A stretch of DNA of 64,000 nt from Sipunculus nudus (lineage: Eukaryota > Annelida > Sipuncula > Golfingiida > Sipunculidae). The notes below the pieces were generated by a model. The model did no database searches. It saw only the letters and a list, made by a program, of their open reading frames with translations, and was not told where the DNA came from. Of this stretch, positions 50,202-61,169 are shown in pieces; position 1 is the first letter of the stretch, and each line of letters starts with the position of its first letter. Made by a program: the position numbers and the translations under genes. The stretch is from contig CM049308.1 of assembly GCA_026874595.1 (NCBI GenBank), forward strand, positions 80,462,124 to 80,526,123. The letters are read 5' to 3'.

Positions 50202-51008
50202 TTAAGTGGTTTGGTTAACATTTTCTATACGATCCCCATGTAGGAAGTGACTGAGTACTTGAGTCATCAGTGTATTAGTAGCACCTGTTCTAGTTAATTT
50301 CTGACAGACTTGCACCCTTACATCCTGAGTCAGGTGAGACTGGTGGCACGGGGCCAGTGCCTGCTCAAGACAGCAAATAGCAGATAAAAACCGAAATAAA
50401 TGAACCTGTTCTGCTTGGAAGTCCAAGGTGTTCAGAAACGGCCTGCTGTGGCTAAGAGGTACCAGGTGCTTTAGATATCCCAGAAATCTTTGTAAAATAA
50501 CCTCAAGATTTTGCTTAATGATTCTGTTGACAGGACTGCTTCCCCTATCAGTGTCTGCACTGTCCAGACCCTGATGTCCACTTGATGTTTTTTCTCTGTG
50601 AGGGGTGGTGTACATTTCATAGCCAGCAGGCATGCCACTGTCCTTGTTTGTTTCCTTGTCAATTTCAGGGGAAGCGTCAATTTCACTGGGTACCGACCTG
50701 TGGGTTATACAGTGTAACCAGTCTGTAAACAGGGGCATGCATCTGCTGTCCTGGTGCTGGTAAGCAGGTATCCTTAATGACTTGTCATCACACCCCAGCC
50801 CTGGTGCAGCAGCAGCAACAGTTGCCTGGGAATTTGCATCAGCAGCACCTGTTTCCGAGCTGTCAGTCGCTGCTGTGTTCTCACCTGGGCTGGTAGTTAT
50901 CGCAGCCTGCAGGTGAAACCTCAGGTAACGAACAGCCAGGTGAGCCATGCCAACCTCCTCCCTGTATGTGTTCATCTCACCTTTGTCGAACAGCCGCTCT
51001 TCAACTCT
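50202..51008 (-). CDS. 3'-terminal exon of an unassigned gene (~268 codons)
   Basis: The exon reads RVEERLFDKGEMNTYREEV at its start and DRIENVNQTT before TAA. It probably begins at 51008, after a T/A-rich tract ending AAAG: the residues upstream in the same frame are intron-like (Phe, Leu, Tyr, Ile, Lys). Residues 1-35 look helical. Residues 40-150 are a low-complexity Ala/Ser/Thr/Glu linker. Residues 165-255 are again helical and Leu/Gln-rich (IIKQNLEVILQRFLGYLKHL, then FRFLSAICCLEQAL), compatible with HEAT/ARM-type solenoid ends. It is the longest open frame in the window. The phase-0 acceptor matches the phase-0 donor of the exon at 60960-61105. I cannot name the gene; large helical scaffold or repair proteins are possible, unproven. 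Confidence 0.68.
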   Translation of the reverse strand, partial: RVEERLFDKGEMNTYREEVGMAHLAVRYLRFHLQAAITTSPGENTAATDSSETGAADANSQATVAAAAPGLGCDDKSLRIPAYQHQDSRCMPLFTDWLHCITHRSVPSEIDASPEIDKETNKDSGMPAGYEMYTTPHREKTSSGHQGLDSADTDRGSSPVNRIIKQNLEVILQRFLGYLKHLVPLSHSRPFLNTLDFQAEQVHLFRFLSAICCLEQALAPCHQSHLTQDVRVQVCQKLTRTGATNTLMTQVLSHFLHGDRIENVNQTT

Positions 51009-51959
51009 CTTTAAAATTAAATCATTAGTTTTAATAAAATATAAACAAAAACATAAAAATACATAAGTAGATTTGGACAGAGATTTCATCAAGATGTTGC
51101 TCTTTTTGCTCTGTAATATAAACATTTAAACATGAAATATGAGTTTTCCAGATTGACTGCTCTTAAAATCTTTATAATATAAGATCCTTTATCAAATGCA
51201 TATAGTGAATAAATATGAAAGTACAGTGAGAGAGCTAGCTAATAAATATTGTATGGATATTGGCATATAAATTTTAAACAAAATTTTAATTTTGGTTTTT
51301 AATTATTTGATTATTTAGTTATTGATAATTCTACACAAATACCTCCACTAATCTCACTGTCATATCAACTATGCGGTGATAAATAGAATTATTAACAAGA
51401 GATGTAAGCTAAAACAGTGGCAGATATACAGGGAGATTCTTATTTAACATTTAACCTTATTGTTATCTCTTGTGATAAATTAATGGCATCACTAAAACAT
51501 GAACTCAAGCAGTGATGAAATAATAACAGGGATGTGGGAGCAGGTGGTTACAGGTCTAGGATACCAAAAATATATTTTAATATTTCTTTCTTTAAAATGT
51601 CCAAGAATTCTAATCTGGCTAAAACCATTCACTAACAAGTGACCCATGGGTCATGTCGCTCAGCTGACAGGGAAGAGATTCGCTAAAGGAAATTTTATCA
51701 TCAGAATGGTAGTATATACCCATTCAACTGAAGCATCAAACAGATTAACCAACAGGCCAAGATTTAGTCTTTATTTATATTTCTCAAAAATAGAGAAAAT
51801 ATGTGTAAACTTTAAAAACTAGAATACGGGTAGCCGACAAGTGACCACTTGTATCCGCCAAAATCAGAGTGGAACAGTTGAAGTGAGGCATGGATTGAGT
51901 GGCAAGGGGAAATAGAGTGAGGTATGTTGCATATTAGCATGGATGTCTGCAGCCTAAAT

Positions 51960-52760
51960 GTGTATGTAGGTTGTGCTACCTACCACAAATCCAGAAAGAT
52001 GTCCAAGTTGTATACATATGCAAAATTTTAGGCAGAAAAGTCAAACCACTACATGTGTATGAGTGATTTTAGCCAACGGCAGACAAACAGACAGACGCTG
52101 TGCAAAAATGGTTACAGGTGGCCCCTCCAGTTGACCTATGTGAGATCTATACACATGCAAAATTTTGGCCCAATCGTTCAAACGGTTCCCGAGATATAAG
52201 CTCGGATGTCTGCTGCGTAAACTAGAATGTAGGTGGCGCCACCTGTCATAAAATCAAGAAAGCTCTCCAGGATGTATTAAACATCTAAATTTTAGGCAGA
52301 TATGTCAAACCACTGCCGAGATATGAGTGACATTATCCCACGGCAGAAAACAGACAGACGCTGTGCAAAATTGGTTGCAGGTGGCGCCACCAGTTTTGCG
52401 TATGATAAAGAGCTAAGTGATATCTATACACATGCAAAATTTTGGCCCAATCGGTCAAACGGTTCCTGAGATATGAGCTTGGATGTGATCAGCTTGAACG
52501 TGAATGTAGGTGGTGCCATCTGCCATAAAATCAAGAAAGCTATCCTGGATGTATATGCATGCCGAATTTCAGGTGAATTAGTCAATTCACTGCAGAGATA
52601 TGAGTGATTTTAACCCAAGGCAGATGAACAGATGGACACTGTGCAAACATGGTTACAGGTGGCGCCACCATTTTTGTGTATGTTATAAAGCAATCCAAGG
52701 GCTACATTTGTATAAATTTTATTTCCTGACTGGTCAATCGGTTCCCGAGATATGAGGGTT
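51960..52760. repeat. 5' module: three diverged ~270-bp repeats
   Basis: The anchor CTGTGCAAA...GGTTRCAGGTGG recurs near 52092, 52354 and 52633, with TATGCAAAATTTTAGG and CGGTTCCYGAGATATGAG between. Two full GGTGGCGCCACC palindromes and variants occur here, the same 12-mer that starts each unit of the 336-bp array. 'Cggtcaaacggttcccgagatatgag'-type wording is common in animal mobile repeats. Confidence 0.8.
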
Positions 52761-52992
52761 TATGTGTGGAAACAGATGCACAAATGGATGCTGGATAGAG
52801 GGGAAAGGTCAGAGGTCAACACAAATTGGTTAGGCACTAGTTCACATGTGACTAGATAATTGGTGTAAGTTTCGGAAAAATCGGTCCATTTTTCTCAGAG
52901 GAGCTCTCTGGAAACAAACATGGCGGCGGCGGAGGAACCCGGTCAAAAACATAGTATCTGCAAAACTTTGTTTTGGAGGATACAAAAATACA

Positions 52993-55900
52993 GGTGGCTC
53001 CACCAGTCTGCAGAAACTAATAAAAACACTTAATGGTCAATATCCATGCAAAGAATCATGGTGATCTCCACATTAGTTGTTCAGATACTTCAGCTTTTGT
53101 ATCAAATTGTCCATTATTCTGAGGGATACTTCAGAGTCCTATAGCTTGAAGGATATGGGTAACAGAGACCTAATTTCAAGTTTCCACAGGCACTCTTCAT
53201 GGGCCTCCTTGCATGACAAGAATGAAGTTTCTAGGTCCAGTTGTTGCAATTTGTACCCTGTTGACAGATAACCACATCTTTAAAGGTCTCAAAAAAAGAG
53301 AAAAAAAATTCGTAAAAATTTGAAAAAAATAGAGGTGGCGCACCAAGTCTGCAGAAACTGATGGAACAGCTCATGATCAATATGTATGCCGAAAATCATG
53401 ACCATCAGTGTTGTAGTTATTGAGATATTGAAGATTTTGTATGAAATTTTTGACTACTCTGGGGGGTACTTTGGGGCCCCATAGCTCAAAGGATATGGAT
53501 AACAGAGACCTAATTTCTGGTTTCCATGGACACTTTTCATAGGTCTCTCAGTGTATCGAGAATGAAGATTCTAGGTCCAGTCGTTACGATTTGTGCCACG
53601 CTAACAGATGACAGCATCCTTAAAGGTCTCAAAAATAGAGGAAAAAATCGTAAAAAAACCCCAAACAAATACAGGTTGTGCCACCAGTCTGCAAGAACTG
53701 ATGAAACACCTCTTGATCAATATGTATGCAAAAAAATCATGACCATCAGTGATGTAGTTATTGAGATATTGAAGTTTTTGTATGAAATTTTTGACTACTC
53801 TGGGGGGTACTTTGGAGCCCCATATCACGATGGATATGGGTAACAGAGACCTAATTTCTGGTTTCAATGGAGACTTTTCATAGGTCTCTCAGTGTGTCAA
53901 GAATGAAGATTCTAGGTGCAGTCGTTACGATTTATGCGACGTTAACAGATGACAGCATCCTTAAAGGTCTCAAATTGAGGAAGAAATCATAAAAAAAATC
54001 AAACAATGTAGGTGGCGCCACCAGTCTGCAGGAACGGGTGGAACATCTCATGATCAATATGTATGCCGAAAATCATGACCATCAGTGATGTAGTAATTGA
54101 GATATTGAAGTTTTTGTATGAAATTTTTGACTACTCTGGGAGGGTACTTTGGGGCCCCATAGCTCAAAGAATATGGGTAACAGAGACCTAATTTCTGGTT
54201 TCCATGGAGACTTTTCATAGGTCTCTCAGTGTGTCAAGAATGAAGATTCTAGGTCCAGTCGTTACGATTTGTGCCACGCTAACAGATGACAGCATCCTTA
54301 AAGGTCTCAAAAATAGAGGAAAAAATCGTGAAAAATCGAACAATACAGGTGGCGCCACCAGTCTGCAGGAACTGATGGAACATCTCATAATCAATACGTA
54401 TGCCAAAAATCATGACCATCAGTGATGTAGTTATTGAGATATTGAAATTTTTGTATAAAATTTTTTACTACTCTGGGGGGTACTTTGGGGCCCCATAGCT
54501 CGAAGGATATGGTTAACAGAGACCTAATTTCTGGTTTCCAAGGATATTTTTCATGGACCTCTCAGTGTGTTAAGAATTAAGATTCTAGGTCCAGTCTTTA
54601 CGATTTGTGCCTTGTTAACAGATGTTCACATTTTGAAAGGTCTCAAAAATAGAGAAAAAAATTCATAAAAACTCCAACAATACAGGTGGCGCCACCAGTC
54701 TGCAGGAAGTGATGACACATCTCATGATCAATAGTTATGCCACAAATCAAGACCATCAGTCAAGTAGTTAATGAGATATTGAAGTTTTTGTATGAAATTT
54801 TTGACTTTTCTGGGGGGTACTTTGGGGCCCTATAGCTGGAAGGATATGGGTAACAGAGACCTAATTTCTGGGTTCCATGGAGACTTTCCATAGGTCTCTC
54901 AGTGTGTCAAGAATGAAGATTCTAGGTCCAGTCGTTACGATTTGTGCCATGTTAACAGATGACAGCATCCTTGAAGGTCTCAAAAATAGAGGAAAAAATC
55001 GTGAAAAATCGAACAAAACAGGTGGCGCCACCAGTCTGCAGGAACTGATGAAACATCTCATAATCAATATGTATGCCAAAAATCATGACCATCAGTGATG
55101 TAGTTATTGAGATATTGAAGTTTTTGTATTAAATTTTTTACTACTCTGGGAGGTACTTTGGGGCCCCATAGCTCGAAGGATATGGTTAACAGAGACCTAA
55201 TTTCTGGTTTCCAAGGATATTTTTCATGGACCTCTCAGTGTGTCAAGAATTAAGATTCTAGGTCCAGTCTTTACGATTTGTGCCACGCTAACAGATGTTC
55301 ACATTTTGAAAGGTCTCAAAAATAGAGAAAAAAATTCGTAAAAATTGAACGATATAGGTGGCGCCACCAGTCTGCAGGAAGTGATGGAAGATCTCATGAT
55401 CAATATGTATGCCAAAAATCATGACCATCAGTCAAGTATTTAATGAGATATTTAAGTTTTTGCATGAAATTTTTTACTTTTCTGGGGGGTACTTTGGGGC
55501 CCCATAGCTGGAAGGATATGGATAACAGAGACCTAATTTCTGGTTTCCATGGAGACTTTTCATAGGTCTCTCAGTGTGTTGAGAATGAAGATTCTAGGTC
55601 CAGTCGTTACGATTTGTGCCTTGTTAACAGATGTTCACATTTTTAAAGGTATCAAAAATAGAGAAAAAAATTCGTAAAAAATCGAAAAATACAGCTGGTG
55701 CCACCAGTCTGCAGGAACTGATGGAACATCTCATGATCAATATGTATGCCAAAAATCATGACCATCAGTCAAGTAGTTAATGAGATATTGAAGTTTTTGT
55801 ATGAAATTTTTTACTTTTCTGGGGGGTACTTTGGGGCCCCATAGCTGGAAGGATATGGGTAACAGAGACCTAATTTCTGGTTTCCATGGAGACTTTTCAT

Positions 55901-56348
55901 AGGTCTCTCAGTGTGTTGAGAATGAAGATTCTACGTCCAGTCGTTACGATTTGTGCCATGCTAACAGATGACAGCATCCTTAAAGGTCTCAAAAATAGAG
56001 GAAAAAATCGTGAAAAATCGAACAATACAGGTGGCGCCACCAGTCTGCAGGAACTGATGGAACATCTCATAATCAATACGTATGCCAAAAATCATGACCA
56101 TCAGTGATGTAGTTATTGAGATATTGAAATTTTTGTATAAAATTTTTTACTACTCTGGGGGGTACTTTGGGGCCCCATAGCTCGAAGGATATGGTTAACA
56201 GAGACCTAATTTCTGGTTTCCAAGGATATTTTTCATGGACCTCTCAGTGTGTTAAGAATTAAGATTCTAGGTCCAGTCTTTACGATTTGTGCCTTGTTAA
56301 CAGATGTTCACATTTTGAAAGGTCTCAAAAATAGAGAAAAAAATTCAT
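52993..56348. repeat. ~336-bp satellite-like array, units 1-10
   Basis: Units start with GGTGGCGCCACC (or a variant) at 52993, 53335, 53675, 54011, 54348, 54685, 55021, 55357, 55694 and 56030, i.e. steps of 336-342 bp. The first three units are the most diverged. From 54348 onwards units repeat in a five-unit higher-order pattern: 54348 matches 56030 with an offset of 1682 bp. Long near-identical frames on both strands reflect this repetition, not genes. Confidence 0.93.
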
Positions 56349-57693
56349 AACAAGGGACCTATGGGTCACGACGCTCAGCTGTTATATATGATAAAAAAAA
56401 AAAAAATTTTTTTAGAAATGAGGCACATGCTGGTTTTGTGTGGTAATAAATATAAGCTGTATTATGAGTTGTGGGTGTTTAGCTTATGTATGATTTTGAT
56501 AGTATCTTTGGAGACAGGGAAGAGGATTGATTTCATTTATTTTATTAACAAATGGAGTGCTATTGTCACACAGATTTTGACTTGGCCATATAACTTATAA
56601 GCAGAACATATAATATAAGAATTTAACTATTTATTAAAAAAATTACAAATATTGTCCCAAATATAATTTTTATTAAAAATAATAAGAGAATCATATGATT
56701 TTTTAAACTGAAATAACTGATATGATTATTAAAATAATATTAAAGAATATATTCATGAATGCATTCATGAATACATTTTGAAAGTATTTGCACGAGTATT
56801 CATATACTTTCATTTTTACCTGAATTCCCATTCTTTATGCAAGAAATTTTATAATGGAGTACATAATCATATTCGTTTTTAAATACAATTACAAAGTATT
56901 TGCACCATGTCTGGTATTTATTCAGTTCTCACCAAACAATGATTTTGAGAATCCAGAATATACAAAATTCACACATTTAAATAATGATCATAAGTACCTG
57001 GTTTTATGGCTTTTATTTATATTAAAAAATAACTGTAAAAAATTCTTTTTGGACTAATTTCACATCAATGTACACACTAGACACAGTAGGAATCTAGATT
57101 AATATTATCAACTGCATCTTTGTCTTTCATCAATTTCCTTCATATAATCCCTAATGATTAGTAATGAATAATATGATTTACTTCTTTATCATTAAAAATG
57201 AACTGAAAAATGCCATAAGTGACTGCATGGTGTTATTTGGAATATGTGACATTCTACCCATCGATACAAGATTCTTATATCATCAGTAACTGCAAGTTAA
57301 TTTCCTGTTATTATAAACTTCGAATTCCTTTTCTATTTTTCTTTAATTTGTTATTAAAAACCAAGAAAAATTTATTAATTTATTGTTTATTGTTATGTTG
57401 TTGGTTAAAACTACTAGATGAGTTGGGTTGGACACCTGGATCAACTGTGGCTGGCCATAAGCTGCCTGGATTCTCGCCTCAAGCGTGCATAATTTGATGA
57501 AAGGTCAACAAGGTCAACATACAGGTGACTCAAGAGGGGCTGGAGAGAGCCAAAGTCTGACAGGGTCTCATAAAAACATTAATAAAAGCTACAATATTTG
57601 GCCAATTTCTTTCAGCTTTCTAAACTAAAAAGCTGAAATCCTTATGTGTGCATGATATGAAAATTATATCAACAGTGCTCTCAGGAAACAAAT

Positions 57694-58850
57694 GTGCCAT
57701 GGTCACAGTTGGGCAAAATTTAAGGTACTAATTTTATATTTATACTAATAACTTATAAAATTTGAAAATTTCAGAACTAATTTTGGGTATTCAATTGAAT
57801 CTTGATTAAATAATGTTACATCCCTGACAATAAAATCTCTAGCTTCAGATATGCCCTTGTTAAGGGAGTAAATATATTTCTTGATTTTTTACAAAGTGCA
57901 TTATGTTTGGGCCCATAACTTAAAAAAAATACACAATACTGACATCATTTCTGGCATGTGCATAGCGAATGTATAGAAAAATATGTATATTAGATATGAT
58001 CAAAGTCAGATCAGTGGTTTTGAAATTAGGCAGTCTTAAAGTGTAACAATGGGTTTTTAATTGAAAAATGAAGTTTTTCATTGATATCTCAAAGGAATGA
58101 AGTCCTAGTGACCAAATTCTTGGCATGGTAGGGGATTTTGGAGAAATCTAACTGTATGCCAAATTTAAGGAACTTAGAGCTGAAGCTCGGGAGCTGAGCT
58201 CTAGCAAACTGCATAACACTAGCAATATGTGACATGGTGCATGAAAAATTGAATAAAATCTACAGTTTTTGATCAACTGGTTTCAAATTTTTGGTGTTAA
58301 CAGTTGAAAAGCTAACAAAAACATGCTGTGAAAATTAAATCCACAGCAGTTACAGCAAAAAAACGTGCCATGGTCAAAGTTGGGCAAAATTTAAGGTACC
58401 AATTTATTATTTTTGCTAATATTTTAAAAAATTTAAAAGATTTTGATCTAATTTTGGGTATACAATTTAATTTTGATTAATAAAAGTAATATTACTGGAA
58501 AAAAAGTGCTTAGCTTTAACAAGTTTTGTGTTAAAAGATAAAATTTCTTTCCTGATTATTTACAAAATGCATTATGTTTGGGCCCATAACTTTTTTAAAT
58601 TATATAATACAGACCTAATATCTAGCATGTACATAGGAATTATATAGAGGATTATTTATAGGAAATATGAGGAAAAACAGATGAGTGGTTTTGATATTAG
58701 GCAGTCCTGAAGTGTGAAAATAGGTTTTTAATAAAAAATTGAGGTTTTTCCTTAATTTCTCAAAGGAACAAAGTCGCAAAGACCCAGTTTTCGGCTTGGT
58801 AGGAGATCTTGGGGACATCTAACATTATGCTGAATTTTGGATTCCTAGGT
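57694..58850. repeat. ~671-bp tandem duplication inside the nested element
   Basis: GTGCCATGGTCA...GTTGGGCAAAATTTAAGGTAC begins at 57694 and again at 58365. Both copies continue through GCATTATGTTTGGGCCCATAACTT and a TTTCTCAAAGGAA-type end, with many substitutions. This is a different core repeat from the 336-bp unit of the outer element. Confidence 0.85.
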
Positions 58851-58878
58851 CTTACGGTTTCAAAACGTGCCACATCTA

Positions 58879-58947
58879 CGGACGGACGGACGGACGGACG
58901 GACGGACGGACGGACGGACGGACGGACAGACGGACGGACGACGGACA
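58879..58947. repeat. (CGGA)n tetranucleotide tract
   Basis: About 14 near-perfect GGAC/CGGA units, ending in ACGACGGACAATGG and lying just before the terminal hairpin. The tract occupies the same place as the CAGACGGA tract in the outer element. Confidence 0.95.
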
Positions 58948-58961
58948 ATGGACCACGACTA

Positions 58962-58992
58962 TAGCTCAGATGACTTATAGTCAGCTGAGCTA
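58962..58992. repeat. Terminal 3' hairpin of the nested element
   Basis: TAGCTCAGATGACT and AGTCAGCTGAGCTA pair as a stem with a single bulge and a TAT loop, ending at the element border. Its counterpart in the outer copy is 60350-60381. Confidence 0.8.
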
Positions 58993-60290
58993 AAAACTCC
59001 AACAATACAGGTGGCGCCACCAGTCTGCAGGAAGTGATGACACATCTCATGATCAATAGTTATGCCACAAATCAAGACCATCAGTCAAGTAGTTAATGAG
59101 ATATTGAAGTTTTTGTATGAAATTTTTGACTTTTCTGGGGGGTACTTCGGGGCCCCATAGCTGGAAGGATATGGGTAACAGAGACCTAATTTCTGGTTTC
59201 CATGGAGACTTTCCATAGGTCTCTCAGTGTGTCAAGAATGAAGATTCTAGGTCCAGTCGTTACGATTTGTGCCATGTTAACAGATGACAGCATCCTTGAA
59301 GGTCTCAAAAATAGAGGAAAAAATCGTGAAAAATCGAACAAAACAGGTGGCGCCACCAGTCTGCAGGAACTGATGGAACATCTCATAATCAATATGTATG
59401 CCAAAAATCATGACCATCAGTGATGTAGTTATTGAGATTTTGAAGTTTTTGTATTAAATTTTTTACTACTCTGGGAGGTACTTTGGGGCCCCATAGCTCG
59501 AAGGATATGGTTAACAGAGACCTAATTTCTGGTTTCCAAGGATATTTTTCATGGACCTCTCAGTGTGTCAAGAATTAAGATTCTAGGTCCAGTCTATACG
59601 ATTTGTGCCTTGTTAACAGATGTTCACATTTTGAAAGGTCTCAAAAATAGAGAAAAAAATTCTTAAAAAATTGAACGATATAGGTGGCGCCACCAGTCTG
59701 CAGGAAGTGATGGAAGATCTCATGATCAATATGTATGCCAAAAATCGTGACCATCAGTCAAGTATTTAATGAGATATTGAAGTTTTTGCATGAAATTTTT
59801 TACTTTTCTGGGGGGTACTTTGGGGCCCCATAGCTGGAAGGATATGGATAACAGAGACCTAATTTCTGGTTTCCATGGAGACTTTTCATAGGTCTCTCAG
59901 TGTGTTGAGAATGAAGATTCTAGGTCCAGTCGTTACGATTTGTGCCTTGTTAACAGATGTTCACATTTTTAAAGGTATCAAAAATAGAGAAAAAAATTCG
60001 TAAAAAATCTAAAAATACAGGTGGCGCCACCAGTCTGCAGGAACTGATGAAATATCTCATGTTCAATATGTATGCCAAAAATCATGACCATCAGTCAAGT
60101 AGTTAATGAGATATTGAAGTTTTTGTATGAAATTTTTTACTTTTCTGGGGGGTACTTTGGGGCCCCATAGCTCGAAGGATATGGGTAACAGAGACCTAAT
60201 TTCTGGTTTCCAAGGAGATTTTTCGTTGACCTCTCAGAATGTAAAGTTACAAGATTCTAGGTCCAGCGGTTATGATTTGTGCCAGGTTAA
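58992..60290. repeat. ~336-bp array, units 11-14, after the nested insertion
   Basis: Units start at 59010, 59346, 59683 and 60020. They match the series beginning 54685 with an offset of 4325 bp almost base for base, so they form the next period of the 1682-bp higher-order repeat. The last unit runs into the CAGACGGA tract. Confidence 0.93.
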
Positions 60291-60333
60291 CGGACAGACG
60301 GACAGACGGACAGACAGACAGACGGACGACGGA
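60291..60333. repeat. CAGACGGA-type microsatellite of the outer element
   Basis: Mixed CGGACAGA/CAGA tetramers ending ACGACGGACAAAGAG, followed by the terminal hairpin. Confidence 0.85.
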
Positions 60334-60349
60334 CAAAGAGTGATCGCTA

Positions 60350-60381
60350 TAGCTCAGCATGACTGAAAGTCAGCTGAGCTA
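60350..60381. repeat. Terminal 3' hairpin of the outer element
   Basis: TAGCTCAGCATGACT and AGTCAGCTGAGCTA pair with one bulged base and a GAA loop. Confidence 0.8.
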
Positions 60382-60791
60382 AAAACAGAAACATCAAGGA
60401 CGTCAAGCTGAGGGTGATGGTAAAAAAATAGGAAAATGGGAAATTCTAGAGTAAGAAATGAGGAAAAAATAGGAATTCTTACTGAAAATTGGAAAAAAAG
60501 GAATTGCTAAAAAAATAGAAAAAATAGGAATTTGATGCCCTGAACATCAAAACCAAGATCTCCGGTCTTTTCTAGGGAAGAAAAATAAGTCAAATTTTCA
60601 GTTAAAGATTAAATTATATAGATTCCTTCCAAGAGAGACAAAATCCAAAGGCCACTGAACACCATGATTTAGATTGTATGTACCATGGGTGCTTGAATCC
60701 TTAAGTATGAAGCCTATTGTGATTATATATCTACCACAATAAATACCTATAACCTTATCTTAACTTATGATAACTAGTAGTAGTTAATATT

Positions 60792-60839
<48 letters not shown>

Positions 60840-60959
60840 TATAACAGCGACGGACATCTTAACATTTGGTTATCTTTATTAAACAATGAAAGAGTAAAAG
60901 GATTCAAGCCCCTGTGTATATACACAGTACACCACAGGACTGTAAAATGTCTGCCCCAC
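60382..60959. other. Non-coding, with (AT)n at 60792-60837
   Basis: A short A-rich interval containing AAATAGGAATT-type direct repeats (about 60420-60540) and a 46-bp AT microsatellite. On the minus strand AATAAA at 60875-60880 overlaps an in-frame TAA that would end the exon at 60960-61105 if its donor were not used. Confidence 0.6.
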
Positions 60960-61105
60960 CTGCCCTCTCCAGTCCGGCTCCAGATCCTCCAGTACCCAGG
61001 ACAGGATGGTATCCAGGCATCCAGACCTGGAGCCATGGATGGTCACCAGGAGCAACATCAGAAGCTCAACAGCCAATGGAGGGGTCACTGGGCCACAACA
61101 CAGGT
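60960..61105 (-). CDS. Internal exon candidate of the minus-strand gene
   Basis: The frame reads LCCGPVTPPLAVELLMLLLVTIH, then SGCLDTILSWVLEDLEPDWRGQ, a hydrophobic-helical pattern like a HEAT-type repeat. A TATTGTATAG acceptor precedes 61105 (phase 1) and GGGCAG|GTGGGG is a good donor after 60960 (phase 0). Joined to the exon at 51008 the protein would read ...EPDWRGQ-RVEERLFDKG... without a frame break. If the donor is skipped the frame runs to TAA at 60879-60881, directly on an AATAAA, giving a possible alternative short 3' end. Gene identity is unknown. Confidence 0.5.
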
Positions 61106-61169
61106 CTATACAATACAGTATAAAATAATATAATACATACATATGGTCACATGGCCGTATAGCAAGGTC

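Larger units (their letters stand above)
56351..58991 (+). mobile_element. Nested 2.64 kb element of the same terminal family
   Basis: It interrupts array unit 10. The empty site can be read from the paralogous position 54661-54675 (ATTCATAAAAACTCC). Here it becomes ATTCATAA, element, then AAAAACTCC, which implies an AA (or TA/TAA) target duplication, or none if the terminal AA belongs to the element. The size is confirmed independently: units that should be 1682 bp apart are 4325 bp apart across it, a difference of 2643. Termini match the outer element, but the interior is unrelated: an AT-rich left half, a ~671-bp direct duplication (57694 and 58365 anchors), a (CGGA)n tract and the 3' hairpin. 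Confidence 0.85.
51636..60380 (+). mobile_element. Giant tandem-repeat MITE/HINE-like element (outer copy)
   Basis: The left end is AA|CAAGTGACCCATGGGTCA followed by CGCTCAGCTG. The right end is a 3' hairpin closing in GTCAGCTGAGCT|AA. The nested copy at 56351-58991 has the same ends (CAAGGGACCTATGGGTCA; CAGCTGAGCT|AA), defining the family. Order inside: a 5' module of three ~270-bp repeats (about 51960-52760), a ~336-bp repeat array (52993-60290), a CAGACGGA-type microsatellite (about 60291-60333) and the terminal hairpin. That modular plan (core repeats, tetranucleotide tract, subterminal inverted repeats, AA at the termini) matches bivalve pearl-type MITEs, later interpreted as Helentron-derived HINEs, but those are usually under 2 kb with a few core units. 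No protein is encoded; frames inside it are repeat translations. Without the nested insertion it would be about 6.1 kb. Confidence 0.75.
51009..60959 (-). other. Inferred ~9.95 kb intron filled by tandem-repeat transposons
   Basis: If the exons at 50202-51008 and 60960-61105 belong together, this whole interval is an intron. About 8.75 kb of it is a single repeat-laden element with a second copy nested inside. Donor and acceptor phases agree (both phase 0), and both exon candidates are minus strand. Confidence 0.5.

Noticed and set aside
54204-56107. Repeated 73-codon frames (METFHRSLSVSRMKIL...) in several array units, with opposite-strand frames
   Set aside because: They are translations of the 336-bp repeat, present on both strands and broken in other units. 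There are no start context, splice or codon signals.
58879-60333. Tetranucleotide tracts considered as possible CRISPR-like or telomere-like arrays
   Set aside because: The unit is 4 bp with no spacers and a fixed position next to the element's hairpin; they are microsatellite tails of the transposons.
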